A DNA stretch of 64,000 bases from Acanthochlamys bracteata (taxonomy: Eukaryota > Streptophyta > Magnoliopsida > Pandanales > Velloziaceae). How positions within the stretch are numbered: position 1 is the stretch's first letter; the number at the start of each line of letters is the position of its first letter. The stretch is from NCBI GenBank assembly GCA_019914995.1, contig CM034128.1:8434501-8498500 (forward strand), in the 5' to 3' direction. Positions 12,601 through 28,784 of this stretch are shown here, one piece after another. The notes under the pieces are model-generated. The model worked only from the letters and a program-made list of their open reading frames with translations. It had not been told where the DNA came from and ran no database searches. Both the position numbers and the translations under genes were made by a program.

Positions 12601-13080
12601 AAGGTTGCTGTTGCCAACAGAAAGAGACCTTCCATTTTGGCTCTCTCCCGGCAGAAGCTTCTGCAACTCCCAGGAACTTCAGTTGAAGGTGTTGAAAAAG
12701 GAGGTTATATAATTTCAGACAATTCTTCAGGCAACAAGCCTGATCTCATTCTTATAGGCACTGGCTCAGAACTTGAGATTGCTGCCAAGGCTGCAGATCA
12801 GCTGAGGAAGGAAGGAAAGACAGTCCGGGTTGTGTCACTCGTTTCATGGGAGTTGTTTGAGGAACAGTCAGATGAGTACAAACAGAGTGTGTTGCCCCAT
12901 GCTGTCTCTGCAAGGATTAGTATCGAGGCTGGGTCAACGTTCGGCTGGGAAAAATACCTAGGCTGTGACGGCAAGGCCATCAGTATTGATCGATTTGGAG
13001 CTAGTGCACCTGCTGGGAGATTATACAAGGAGTTTGGGTTGACGGTAGAAAACATTGTTGCAGCATCTAAATCTCTATGA
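9686..13080 (+). CDS. TKL: Transketolase, chloroplast precursor
   Basis: Moves two-carbon units between sugar phosphates in the Calvin cycle and plastid pentose-phosphate pathway, using thiamine diphosphate. Seven exons: 9686-10126, 10826-10916, 11056-11161, 11238-11520, 11621-11769, 11859-12012, 12124-13080; 726 residues. Residues 1 to about 65 are a Ser/Thr/Arg-rich transit peptide ([15 protein letters not shown] start). Then come [10 protein letters not shown] (GHPG at 88-91), the cofactor-binding [17 protein letters not shown] region, [41 protein letters not shown] and [12 protein letters not shown]. The C-terminal domain ends AASKSL. All splice phases agree, and length and sequence match plant plastid transketolases. 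The next gene downstream on the same strand is EPSP synthase, which depends on the erythrose-4-phosphate pool. Confidence 0.97.
10516..10580 (+). repeat. 33-bp tandem duplication in transketolase intron 1
   Basis: AACGTTTACTG(G)CGATCGCTTCTAGAATGAA occurs twice head to tail with a period of 33 bases and one single-base difference. It is a recent local duplication with no evident function. Confidence 0.85.
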
Positions 13081-14163
13081 ATCTTGTAAGTTACTTTTCT
13101 TTGTTTGGTTCTCAAATCTTTGTTTGAATTTGGATGAAGAGTCCATGCAGAATTTTGGACTTACATCTTTTACAGAGGTTTCCATGTATCCAATTTTCGA
13201 GTGGGATGCCAAAAGATCTGAGTTTGACTGTTATTTATTTACCTTTCTGTAGACTGTTTAGGATTTATCATGAGTAAAGTCTGGTTAGTGTCTAACCCAG
13301 TGGGATATTCTCTTTGAATGACTTGACTGGAGATGCGAGTTTTTTAGGTTATCACATAAATTGTATCCAATTCGATGTAATGTATTATATGTTGATGTGT
13401 GGTGAGAGTTATTTCCTGTCCCAATTTTAATGTATACCAGCTTGTGAAATAATCATGAATAGGAAATCTTCTGTTATTAGATATTAGATTAGTAGCAGGC
13501 AAAATCTTGCCCAGTAGATTGCTGCTGCAACTCTTAAGGACTTAAGATTTTGCTTGCTTTTTTCTTTACTTTCAAAAGAAGTGACGATCTTTTATTTTTG
13601 GTTCACCTGTCCAACGACATCACAAAGAAGTTACCCAAGACTTCGTAAGAGTTCTATTAGGAAGCTAGCTGGATATGTGAAATCTTGAACAGAACATGAT
13701 GCAGATTGGTGTTATAGAGAAACTTTCTTTAATTACATGCAAGTTCATAGTTCGAACTTCGACGTCAGAGTAAATACACCAATTATGACATGATAACTTT
13801 AATCATCTTAAATTAACATTAACAAATTTCTTCTAGTTCAACCATGAAGTCATGGACAGCAAGCATATTCCACAAAAACTTTCGATATGGGACATCTCTG
13901 ATCTTGACTTCGAAAGTTGAAGTCTTCAGAAATGAGCTACCTAACTTTTTTGGAATGTTTTTGAGTGCTCTAAAAAGTACTTTTCTTAAACAAAAAATAT
14001 TTTTATCTAATTTTAAAAAAAAATTTTTTTTAGTTTAAAAAATTTTAAAATAAGTAATAACAATTATATATTTATATTTTTTAAATTTTAAAATAAATTT
14101 TATAAAAAATTATATAAAATATTAAATTTTATGAATTAAAAATTTTAAAAATTTATTTTTAGT
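13081..14163. other. Transketolase 3' UTR and spacer
   Basis: The first ~300 bases after the stop are probably the 3' UTR. The rest is AT-rich and becomes very AT-rich after about 13970. No gene is supportable. Confidence 0.5.
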
Positions 14164-14171
14164 AACGTAAT

Positions 14172-14977
14172 CATAGTTGTCAGATCCGGACCGAACTGTC
14201 CAGGTCGACGGTCCGAAAACCGTCGATCCGGACTGTAAACCGTTCGGGTTTGCAAAAAGACCGTTTATACAATCGATTCGTTTCGATCCGGTTTGACCTG
14301 TTTTGACCTGCTTCAAACCTGTCGATCTGACCGTCCGGATCAAACCGGATTGAATAAAATTTTTTAAAAAAATTAAATTGATAATATATTTAATGAAAAA
14401 ATAATTATTAATGCCCTATGTTGAAAAATGATATATAGTTTAGATTTTACTTGGATGTGATAATGCAAAAATATAATTGAGTATATTTTATTTATAAATA
14501 TCAATTATTAGTGATTTTTAAATTTTTATATTATAAAATATTTAGATTCAAATATGTATATCTAAAAAAATTAGTTATGTCTCTTTTATGATTTATCTAT
14601 TTTATAGTTTTATTTTTTCTAATTTTCTAATTTATTTAAATATTTCTCATTATAAATTTTTGTTGTTATTATTGTTGTTAGTGGTGGTAATGCTATGGTG
14701 ACGATACTTCGATTGTCGCTGTGATTGTTATTACTGTTGTTATTGATAGTAATGCCATAATAAAATACTTTAGTTTTTTTCTATGATTGCTGCTGCTATT
14801 ATTATTGGTAGTGCCATAATGATAGTAGATTTTTTACTGTAATTATTGTTATTATTATTTAAAAATACTTTAATATTATTGATCCGACGGTTTTCGGGTT
14901 GACTCGTCGGGTCAATCCGAGAATCGTGACTCGGATAATTTTTCGGTTCGATGTCCGGTCCGATTCTTACAACTATG
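14172..14977. mobile_element. Non-autonomous DNA transposon, 806 bp, CATAGTTGT ends
   Basis: Inverted termini: CATAGTTGTCAGATCCGGACCG on the left and, read inward from the right, CATAGTTGTAAGAATCGGACCG. Flanks are AACGTAAT (14164-14171) and AACGCAAT (14978-14985), an 8-bp target duplication with one mismatch. The outer ~170 bases on each side are GC-richer, with repeated GATCCGG/GGTCCG/TTGACC words. The core is AT-rich with TTGTTATTATTG-like runs and has no coding capacity. Duplication length fits hAT; the superfamily is inferred. Confidence 0.7.
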
Positions 14978-14985
14978 AACGCAAT

Positions 14986-15989
14986 ACCAAACATGCTCAG
15001 ACACATCTGGCTTTGTTTTTTTCCCTCTAAGTTATAATAATAATGGATTTGAATAACATTTTTATCCAGTTCCTATCTCACTAAATATCTTTTATATTAT
15101 TATTTATTAATATATAATCTAGTTTATATTGAAATACATATTATATTTATTCATCTAGTGGGGATGGGATCCTTGCTAGAACTCATGATATTATTATCAG
15201 AACGAATTCTTGATCAACACTCACCAACCTTCAAATTTGGCAACGGGACTTTGATCTAGTCCACTAAAGCATGCCTTCTTCAATCATCAGCAAAATTATT
15301 ATGCTTTCGGATTGGTTTGCTCTTACCTACCCAAATTGCACTCTACTAAAGGGAGTATTTACTTTAGTATTAAATTGAAGTAAGTTTGTAAAACATGAGT
15401 TTAGAGTTGAAAATGAGTTTAATAAAAAATAAAATTTGTATTTACTTCATATTAAAATTAAATATGAAAATAATCTTTTTAAAATGTGAATTTAAAGTGA
15501 ATTTTTGAAAAAAAAAAATTAGTTTAAAATTTATGTTTGCTTTAGTTTAAAAAGTGAGTTGAAAGTTGAAATTATGTTTGAAAAGTAGTGAGTTTGTATA
15601 GTTTTTTTTTTAAAGAAAAAATTTCTAAAAATTTTCAATAAATTTTTAATATATCATTTAAAAAAAATTAGAATATTGTGTATATTTGGATTTGAAAAGT
15701 TAAAAAATTACTCTAAAGGGCTATATAAAATATGGTTTAAATTCTTAAAACTAATTATAAGTAGTTCAATATTCCGTAAAAGTGTAAAATTCCAAAACAA
15801 CCCGTTTGCAGTTTGATCTTAAAATTCACAGTTATAAGAGCAATGTAGAGGTTGGTGGCGGTGGCGCGCGGGGTTGGTGGGAGGAAAACTGCTATAATAC
15901 TTCTACTGCTTTAATTTCTTTATTTCAACGAAGAATAAAATACTCTTCCTCAGGGATCTCATTTCATTTCAGCTTCGATTTCAACAGAC
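14986..15989. other. Spacer and promoter of EPSP synthase
   Basis: AT-rich. A segment from about 15354 to 15560 (starting AGGGAGTATTTACTTTAGT) looks like an inverted, diverged relative of the repeats at 780-1020 and 62636-62858. The final ~100 bases should hold the EPSPS 5' UTR. No clear TATA box was assigned. Confidence 0.4.
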
Positions 15990-19883
<3,894 letters not shown>

Positions 19884-20789
19884 GCAGTTCGGAATCTTCA
19901 AAAGAAGATTGTTGGCTGAAATTCAACCGGCTTAGACAGTAGGCATGTGCACTTTGTTCTGAAGAGATACCGTTCATCTTTTCTGCTTTGTCATAATTGA
20001 AGCAATGAGTTCCAAGAAGTATGTTACTTCTTCCAGGTCACCGCAATTACTACTTTAGATTCTGCTGTATCATATTTTCAGGTTTACTGTTAATGAGATA
20101 CTTTTGAAGAAATGCAATAGACTGAAGGCCTGATGATTGTACATCCTTAGGGTTCATAGCTATAAGAGTTTCGACTTTCAAGCTTAAGGTTCATAGCTTG
20201 TTGTATATGGTAATAAACTATCGTAGTTCCAATTGATTTATGCTCTTTCATATTTCTAAGGTTCATTATTTTGTGTACAACAATTAATAAAGTCCACCGA
20301 AACCAGATCAGTTTGAGAAATCCCAAGGAACAATTATATTCGACAATACTACTGCTATTACGACTCAGATACTTGCTCAAAATTCCTCAGAAAAATGACT
20401 AACAAAGCACGTATAATTATGCACCACGTGTTACAATAACAGAGATTTGAAGCACAGATAAGACTACAAAATGGTGAGAAAAAAATTGAACAAATAGCAA
20501 AACAACAGAACACAACTAGTGACAGTAAACTGACATTAAGGCACTATAACATTGGACAGAGACTAAACATCTATAAAAGGAATACCTCAAAAAGCATCAA
20601 GTACAGTCCGAACAACTTATGTAAAAACCTCACAAAATTTTGTCCTATTATCCATACAATTGATTGCATAACATAATGGCTAGCATACTTGGTTCCAAAT
20701 CGCAACAAGTTACAAAATGGTGACTTCCAGACATTTTAATTGAGAATAGGACGCTAAATTGCTTAGTGCAGGTTAAAGAAATGGATGAT
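19884..20789. other. Convergent 3' region between EPSPS and RPS20
   Basis: EPSPS (+) and RPS20 (-) converge here. The first ~300 bases and the last ~200 bases are probably the two 3' UTRs. No additional gene is seen. Confidence 0.5.
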
Positions 20790-22267
20790 TTAAGGGTCTG
20801 CAATGGTCACTTCAACTTCAACACCAGGCTCAATTTGAATGGAGGTGATCTGCTTGACAACTTCAGAAGAGCTAACAAGATCAATAACCCTCTTATGCAC
20901 ACGGAGCTCAAAACGATCCCAGGTATTGGTACCTGAGATACATAAGGTTCAAAAGTTAGCCAAGTATGGGTTATAACCAGTAAGGAGTTCTAACATAAAA
21001 TAAGTATTATGTCCATGACCATAAATATGAACTGGCAACTTTTGCTTAAAGACCAATTTGTCATGGTGAATGCAGAGCATCAGTTTTAAAAAGCTCGAAT
21101 TTGGAAACTTCATAGCATGAAGGCTCAAGTTCCAAAAGAAGCATCATCACAAGCCCAAATGATGCACCACCATGGATGAAACTATTGGCTATTAATTGTT
21201 TCTTTGTCTAAGTAGTTCTATTTGTCACAGTATCTCAAAGAATAGCTTGCAGTGAACTTTTAAAAACATTTAACCTTATGCTCACTCACCACGATAGAGC
21301 CTTGACCTATCCAAAAACACAATTAAGCATGCTCAAGGCTGGGTATCTCATGTACAGTTGCACCAAATAACTGCATACATGTCCTCTTCCTATTGCATGA
21401 GAGATCAGGACTGAATTAGCTCCCACTGACTCTTAAATGTGCAAAGGCAACAGTGTGCAGTTATATGATGCAACCGTTACACAAGATACAACCTAGTAAG
21501 CTCGAAAACCACTGAGCACAGGGTTCCATTACTCAAAAACAAGTTATAAGGACTGCACAGAAATTGACAAGTACATGGCAATCAACTTGAACCCAAAAAC
21601 AGCTCCAGCAAGTAGAGTGAATCAATGCAAAAACTGGAGTTTTTGTAGAAATTGTAACATATCCACAGCTGCTACTCATCCACCACAACATGAATACTAT
21701 TCATATTAATTGGTATCAACACAGGAACAGCAGTTACGAATATAATAACACAAATATACAAATCCTATTAGCCAGCCTTATTCAACACAAAACCACCTCA
21801 ATACCAGAGAGGAGATGCGCAAAGTTAAATCATAGAATACAAATTTCCACTGTATGAAAACATTCCACGATTTGCTATTTTCAACCAACATCTGAGGTAA
21901 AAAGCAATAGATCAAACACAATAAACAACAGCAATATGGTTATAAAATTATTTACCTTCACCACAGGGTGACTTGCGGGTAGTGATGTTGAGAACCTTGG
22001 TAGGCATCCTCACAGGTCCCTTAACCTTTAACCTTTTCTCCTTCGCTCCTCTGACCAGATCAGCACAAACTGAAACAACAAAACAGCAAAGATCACAACA
22101 GAAACAGAGACAAACCAAATCATAAGAAATGAATCCTGTGTTCAAAAAATTCCACCTTTCTCGAGATTTGTCACACTCTTGGAAGACAGAGTGATCCTGA
22201 TGCGGTGCAGCTGCTCCTGCGGCTCTTCAAGCCCAGGCTTGGCCGGCTTCATTGCAGCGTACGCCAT
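20790..22267 (-). CDS. RPS20: 40S ribosomal protein S20 (uS10)
   Basis: Small-subunit ribosomal protein. Three coding exons on the minus strand, 5' to 3': 22267-22156, 22069-21956, 20932-20790; 122 residues, matching plant S20 length. The product starts [20 protein letters not shown]. It carries [48 protein letters not shown] and [15 protein letters not shown], and ends [10 protein letters not shown]. The ATG chosen is the family start; an in-frame ATG 35 codons upstream would add a non-conserved stretch. Upstream are telo-box and site II motifs typical of plant ribosomal-protein genes. The 1,023-base second intron is long for such a small gene. Confidence 0.96.
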
Positions 22268-22345
22268 TTTTTTGCTCTCGTTGTTCCTGTCTAGCTCTTT
22301 AATCAAACAACAAGAACGGTCTAGGTTAACGAACGGGTATTGATC

Positions 22346-22562
22346 AATCAGGAGACTAGGGTTTGAAGTCACGAGAGATCGCGAGAACTCACTGAGCTTC
22401 GACGTCGGCGGAGGAGCTGGAGCTGCTGCTGCTTCCGATCTCTTTCGAACTCACTGAGAGAAGGCTAGGGTTCCAAGAGTTCATATAGAGGTGCAGACAG
22501 TAACGATCGTCATCGATCACAGCCGTCGAATTTGATGAAGTCTGTTAGTGGGCCTTTGGGCT
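22346..22562 (-). promoter_or_regulatory. Telo-boxes and site II motifs of RPS20
   Basis: On the minus strand, AAACCCTA (22357-22364) and AACCCTAG (22465-22472) lie in the 5' leader region. Two TGGGCY motifs (22549-22554 TGGGCC and 22557-22562 TGGGCT, read on the plus strand) lie just upstream. This pairing is the known growth-associated promoter signature of plant translation genes (TCP-type site II plus telo-box). Confidence 0.6.
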
Positions 22563-23726
22563 GAAGCGCTGTACCTTCTCCGTTACTGCAATGGATTTAG
22601 CCCAAATATCGGTGTCCTCTGATAAAAGATTTAACAAATAATAAGGGTATGTATTAGCTCTTACCAAATTTTACTTCTATTTTTTAATTTATTTTAGATT
22701 TCAATTTCAAATATAATCGAATATTTGAAAAAAGAAACATCGTCAGCACTTGGAAATGGAAAAAAATCATGAATGCAACAAATGTTTCAGCCATCATACA
22801 TCGCAGATAGGTCTCTCGATGGTGTCGGGTATGCTGTAGAATGCCATAGAAAATGCCAACAACAAGAGAAGATCGCAAGTCTTTGCTGTTTCCTCGTTAA
22901 TCCTTCGATAACAAGATCAGTCACGTTAATCTAACTCTCAAGTTTGCCTCTAATTTCTTTACTCATTCTGTTCGAAATGAGAATTTCTTTTCAGAAATAT
23001 TTTTCCATTGTCTTGTGTTTTTTTTTCTTTAGTTTATCAATCTGTGGAAAAAGCAATGTTTCTTCTTCTTGAACGCAGAAACCGTTGTTCTGCAGGCAGA
23101 TGGTCTTAAAGTCTCAACTGTTCTTAGATCATTGGTGAGCGGGAGATACTTGGAAATTTAATGTGTAGGATTATACAATATATATGGGGGCGTTTGGCCA
23201 CTAGGTGATAGTTCTACAGGCCTGATAAGATACGGAAAGTATTGCCTTTGCCTTTTATATTTTTTTCAAAAAATGAATTTAATTTTTTTACTTAAAAAAT
23301 AAAAATAATTAATAATAAAATATTATGACAGTGAAATTTTTTATAAAAGTTTTAAATAAATTTTATAAAATATATAAAAATTTATTGAAAAATTCAAAAT
23401 AAGAAGTTTGAATGAAGAGAATAAAAAAGCAAACCAAAACATGCCAAGTATATTGTATTCCCGTCGCTCACCATACGCCTATATGGAGATCCCAGAGAAA
23501 TTGTTTGTTCCATCTTCATGCTGGTGATTAATGTGCAACAGAGGTGCGGCGCTAAGGCTCCATTAGCAATTACATTCTTTTAAATATTGGAAGAGACTTG
23601 TTTCACTTTACATGTACAGATAAAGAGAACAGAACAGGTGAAAATAAAGACTACTTGAATAACTACCAAATCTGCTAGTTCCAGTCTTCGATGGGGTAAA
23701 AGGGAACGCTTGCATCAACCGTGATT
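22563..23726. other. Spacer between RPS20 promoter and tRNA phosphotransferase 3' end
   Basis: No gene is supportable. At about 23187 a GGGGGCGTTTGGCCAC word opens an AT-rich stretch to about 23425, whose core (23265-23420) matches family-B repeats in inverse orientation. The last ~200 bases are probably the 3' UTR of the neighbouring minus-strand gene. Confidence 0.45.
23265..23420 (-). repeat. AT-rich dispersed repeat (family B copy, inverted)
   Basis: TTAATAATAAAATATTATGA, then GAAATTTTTTATAAA, then TAAATTTTATAAAATATATAAAAA read as the reverse complement of the block at 38430-38590. Boundaries are approximate. Confidence 0.4.
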
Positions 23727-26700
23727 CTATTTCGCAAATGGTATAAGTTCTCTATGTGGCCAGGTCTCAATCTTCTGAAAGTACTTAACTGGAACAATAC
23801 CCTCAAAGCCCTCTGTCAAAATCACTCTATTGTCTGAGATGTAAAGCTTCATGCCGTCTGAGATACAATCAGTACAAGAAACTTAAGAAATCAGTTATAA
23901 ATTATTAGGAGTCGATTTCAATGAGATCAATGAAAGGGATGTGAAGCAACCTTTTAATGCCTTCTCGACATCCAAGTAAATAAGTACATTCACATCCCGT
24001 CTCATTCCTACAAAGAAGCACATGCAGTTAGTGGCATCTTGCCTTGATGAATGCAACAATGCAGATCTCATCTAACTGCTTTTAGCATAAACTTATTAAA
24101 GCATAGAAGCAAGTATACCAACTATATCCCAAAAGATTTTCTGTACTCTGAACTGCTAGAATCAATCATCTAATTTTAACCCCAATTCAATTCCTCATAG
24201 GTCTACTGGACCCAAATGAGCATTCAAGGCCATGGTGAGAAAATATCTATCTATAGGTCAAACAAAAGAATACTAGCTGAAGCTAGTAAGTTCAAATGCA
24301 AGATCACAGATATTAAATAGCTCTCAATTGAGTTGAGTAAAATCTCCTAATAAAGGAACTAAGGAGAATAGATAACACCAACAGTCTAACATTGAGATAC
24401 TCAGTCCAAAAACAATAGACATCCTCTTGTCTGTGAATCCAACATACCAGTCATCAGCATGTTCACCATGACACACACAGTCTTCTACATTCTTCCAAAT
24501 TCAGAAAATTAAACCTAAAAGCTCCCTAGTCAATTTTATCAACCATGACCATAAAAAAAGCAACTGCCATGTAGAAAGATTTTCAGCACAAGGATTTTAA
24601 CAACTCCCATTATTAGAATATAGAGATGTTATTAAAAACATACCACTAATTACTTGACCATGTGATGGCAATCCACAGGCGAAATGGACGTGTAGCCTTG
24701 TCATACGCTTCAATCCATATTGCAAGATAGATTCAAGATTCCGCTTATACGTTCCATGAACACAAACTAGACAAAAAGCACGAAACGGGCTGGTCACATG
24801 AAAATCAACACGCACAAAAGGGTCTACATAAATGAAAACCAAATTCTATCTTAGGATTTCTTACTCGGTACAGTGTCAGCTGAAAGGATAGGCTGTAGCA
24901 GCCTTTCGGATGTGACACACTGATAGAAGCAATCAAAAGGTTATTTGACCATAGAAAAACAAAAAAAAGTTAACTTATATCACTATATTCTTGCAGGTAC
25001 GGAATCATACTAGTTATTAACAAAATTGACTCTTAAAGAAGGTGGCGCCACATGATTTCTTGTCAATGCAACAACCATGTTCTCATGTTCTTAGTCATTA
25101 AAGAGAAAGAGGCTTGATATGATCAATGTCTATGCCACTATATTAACTGCAGAAATGTTCTTCAAGGTTCCATAAAGCTGATATCATCTAGTGCAGCAAG
25201 AGTTCCTTGCTATAATTGTATATAACCATTTACAGATGAAGCAGATGAAGTTTGGAAAAACTAGACAGCGGAAAAGCTAAAAATAAAAAGATAAAGTTTA
25301 CACTGCAATTCTGGAATCAGATTATTGTTACAAAATAATGTCAGTCTAAGACTATGAAAAACTGAGTAAAATTACTTGCATATGAGTTTTAAATATGTTG
25401 CAGTTCATAGCTTATTTTGTACTAGGAGAAATATGTGGTAGAATTCTACAGTAACCCTATATTAGACCTCTTTAAACTTGTTTTATTTGTTAGAATCCTC
25501 AATGCAAGTCCATACACTAATCATCACAGATTTTAAATAATCCAGAGGATCTGAAACTGTGTAACTTCAGAATGTCATGAAACAGGACTTGACAAATTGT
25601 GGATGGGAAACTACCGTCATTGTATGCCCCTGGTTAGCACGAATAAAAAGCTCTCCACTTTCTTCCAAGAGGCTAAACCTTTGTTTATTGTCCCTCCTTA
25701 CTGCCTGTGCACAAAATAAAGGAGTTAGGATGTCTCACTACATGAAAATGGATGTCAGTAAAGAAAACCATTATAAACTTTTGAATAAATTAATGCGTCA
25801 CAAGTACGCTACTCAACGAGAAAATGTGCAAGTAAAAGAAGCTGCTACCCCCATAAGAACATATAGTTGTCAACATATGCAACTAGAGAAGCATATCTAC
25901 GTCATGCAATTGGACTTCCATAAAGCATATAGGAAAGATTACACGACTAAATTGATCTGGTTACCAGTTTTCAAGTGTTCGTGTAAAAAGTAACGAAGGA
26001 ACATCTACGTTCTAAATACTAGTGGAATGACGAAAATCTCTTATGAAACCAAAGCAATATCTCAAACAAAGCATAACAGTCAAATTCATATTAAATTTTA
26101 CTGAACCTAGAAACATATAAAGCACTCAAGGAAGTAGGTAGGTTAGCTAACCTCCCTAATCTCTTCAACAGTGTGTGACATCAATGGAACTTTAGCTCTT
26201 GTTGTCATTTTAAGCTTTAGCAGGTCTGCAACTCGAACATAACCATCACTACGAACATCCAAATTCAGCTCAGCAGCCATATGCCGCAGTACCCGTGTCC
26301 TGACATCAGAAACAATCAAGAACAGTTAATCCTCTGCAGCTATAAAGATCAACCAACAAAAAGCTCTCAGCTTTTCCTCTCAAAACCTATTTATATTCAG
26401 ATGCTATTCAAATACTATGCAATCATCTTAATCTAAGGTAACTAAAAATTTTATTTCTAAAAATTCAACAAGTGGAATCTATAGCCATCAAAACTCTTCA
26501 GAGCAAAAACTTTCAATTGAACATGAAACCAACTGAAAAATTCAAACACAACCGCTTCATCAGTTAATGAAGAAAGATTACAGTAGCCTTCCAAGTGAAT
26601 CAATCCGATCATTGTCTTTACCAACGTCCGAGCGTATTCCTTCCCCTCTACTAGAACAAACAAAAAATAAGTATAAAATATGAGAAATTCAGGAGCACGA

Positions 26701-26795
26701 TAATAATAGAAGGAACATCAGCAGCAGCAGAAGCAGAAGAAGAACGCATTTCATTACCTTTTTCTGAAGGAGGAATTCGATCTTGAGCTTTCCAT
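23727..26795 (-). CDS. TPT1: tRNA 2'-phosphotransferase (Tpt1/KptA family)
   Basis: Removes the 2'-phosphate left at the splice junction after tRNA ligation, transferring it to NAD+. Seven exons, 5' to 3': 26795-26758, 26299-26152, 25704-25615, 24919-24865, 24766-24644, 24007-23951, 23857-23727; 213 residues, all phases consistent. Family motifs in order: TRVLRHMAAEL (the Arg-His pair), DGYVRVADLL, RDNKQRFSL, FIRANQGHT, CVHGTYKRNLESIL, GLKRMTRLHVHFACG, MRRDVNVLIYLD, and VPVKYFQKIET near the end. The start used is MESSRSNSSF. An upstream in-frame ATG at 26954 would add 53 residues with no acidic side chain, like an organelle presequence, so a longer form is possible. In Arabidopsis the family member is encoded by an essential embryo gene. 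Confidence 0.93.
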
Positions 26796-27465
26796 TAGAA
26801 ACCGAGAAAATGAGATTTGGTAAAATCGATTTTGAATCGAGTTGGTTGATGATAGCAACAGTAACTGGAGTGAGGAGAAACGAAGGGAGCGGCAGCGAAG
26901 GAAACAACGGAGAGCAGCACTGCTGGTAGAAGAAGTTGTAATGGAAAACCACATCGGTCTAGATGAAACGGTGGTGGTGAAGAAGTGGTCCGGTCAGTTT
27001 TGCTTAACGGTGTGTTCATTGGGTGGGGTCTCTATAGCATAAAGTGGCACATCCGGATGTGTAGAACTAAAAAATTTAAAATTATAATATATGATCCGAT
27101 TCAAACTATAATTTAAATTTATTTATTTAATTAAAATTAAAATTTAAAATTGAATTTATATAAATATGAGAATTTACCATGCTTTTTTTTTATTTCTTCT
27201 TTTCCTTCTCGTCTTCAGTCGTCGCTCTGCTCCCCTCGTGATCGCTTCTCCCCGTAGTCATGCAGTTATTGTTTCGCCTATTCATATCTTCGTTGTTTCT
27301 TTTTCCGGCCTTCTTTTCCTCACCGCTGCTATCTCTGTTGCTTTCGCGTGAGACAATCGAGCACACGCAAAGCGTTGATCATCCTGCCGAAGTCAAGGAT
27401 TTACGAAATCTCGATATTCCTCTCTCAAATTCTTGAGCTCACTCCCAAGTGCTCAGTCTCCATCA
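26796..27465. other. Divergent spacer between TPT1 and cornichon-like fragment
   Basis: Contains the possible N-terminal extension of TPT1 (26796-26954, minus) and its upstream region. An AT-rich patch at 27060-27165 precedes a pyrimidine-rich stretch leading to the cornichon-like exon. Confidence 0.4.
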
Positions 27466-27531
27466 ATGGCGTGGGAGCTGGAATTGTGGCTCTTCTCCTT
27501 CATCGCAGCAATTGCTCTCACTGCTTACCAG
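27466..27531 (+). pseudogene. Isolated cornichon-like first exon
   Basis: ATG at 27466 opens 22 residues, MAWELELWLFSFIAAIALTAYQ, followed directly by a GT donor (CAG|GTTTGT). The spacing of MA, W, F, IAL and YQ matches the first transmembrane helix of plant cornichon cargo receptors, whose first exon commonly ends at this YQ. Nothing resembling the next segment (LEADY.NP and following) was found in the next 3 kb. It is therefore either a truncated gene or a chance hydrophobic frame. Confidence 0.3.
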
Positions 27532-28770
27532 GTTTGTTCAACGAAATCTGACTCCAATCTATAGTAGCATTTCATCTCAATCTACTTCTAATAAACTTTG
27601 ATGATTTCGTGAGTAGTAAAGAATATCGTTTATGCTTTGTTGATTACAAGTTAGAATTTTTGGATTAATCCATATATATTATCTGATTTTGAAAGTAGAT
27701 GACAAATGCTAGCTTGGACTTGAAATTAATACTTAGCAGTAATTATATAGTTGTATTAGTGCGGGATTATGGTTGAATACTGCATAAATCACTTATCTTA
27801 GAGTAGTATTTGATTTTCAAAAAGATTCTCCCTGATATTTGTGATTAAAAATCTCTAGAGACTTTCATCTTCTGATGGTTTTTAAAAAGTTCACTGATTG
27901 TCTTTTTGTTATTTTTATTTGTCTGAATTAGTAATTGGAATCTCCAAGTTCCTCATCTGAAGTTTTAGGATTTTGGAGCTTTGAAGTTCTAACAAAATTC
28001 GTCTATGTGTAATTTAACTCCATAGTCTTGTAAGTTAATTTGGTTCACTCGATAATAGTTTGCATGGTTGAAATATCACTTGGAATTTGGAGGTTTACGG
28101 AAACACTAGAATGTAACTGAAAGTTTAATATTTGACATTTCTGTTGATTTGTTCTTAGTAGTTATTATCCACTCATTGGCGTTTCTAATCTTAACTGGCC
28201 TCTTAGATATTTGAGATGTTCGCATGTTCTTAGTTATTTGAGAAGCATGCCTCTTAGATAGCATGCAAACACATATCTACGCTCTTATATAATGATTAGT
28301 AAACTAGTCAATAAGCTGGTATTTGGTGCTTCAAATCAAACAATATATATGAGTTGTCTAGAATACTCTCAAAAATTTAAGCTGTTTAAGAAGATCTTAT
28401 TGTGATATGCTTACTACTGACAGTTTATAAAGAAGCATAATGGCCTAAGTTAATGTACTTGATTGCTGTTTGAAAGTGATGTAAGAACTTGTCACTTGCT
28501 CCTTATTGCAAGAACATCTTGTCATCAAAACGTTTTGGAAAGTTTTAAAAGGTTTATCGTTGGAGCATCAGAAAAAGTTTCTCAAGTAGGTCCTTTGTTT
28601 ACTTTCTTTTTTTCTTTCATCAATATTTCTATTTTATTGTTTTCTGTGTAGTAATTGGTCTATGGAACTTTACAAACAAAAAATATTTCTCTATAATTGA
28701 GCTAGCTATACCAACAACAATCTTTCTTAACTCTTGGTAAAATATGTCATTATGTTTAGTTACACTCAAA
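27532..28770. other. No gene seen
   Basis: AT-rich, unstructured sequence with short frames only. It could be the intron of a gene starting at 27466, but no downstream partner exon was recognised. Confidence 0.4.
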
Positions 28771-28784
28771 GATTGGCTGTCATC

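Noticed and set aside
21076-21155. Possible C/D-box snoRNA in RPS20 intron 2 (minus strand GTGATGA, then CTGA about 65 bases later)
   Set aside because: The flanks of the two boxes do not pair into a terminal stem and no clear C'/D' pair or target guide was seen, so the boxes may be chance.
25577-25993. 138-residue plus-strand open frame inside TPT1
   Set aside because: It runs antisense over a firmly identified TPT1 exon and intron; the peptide has no family features.
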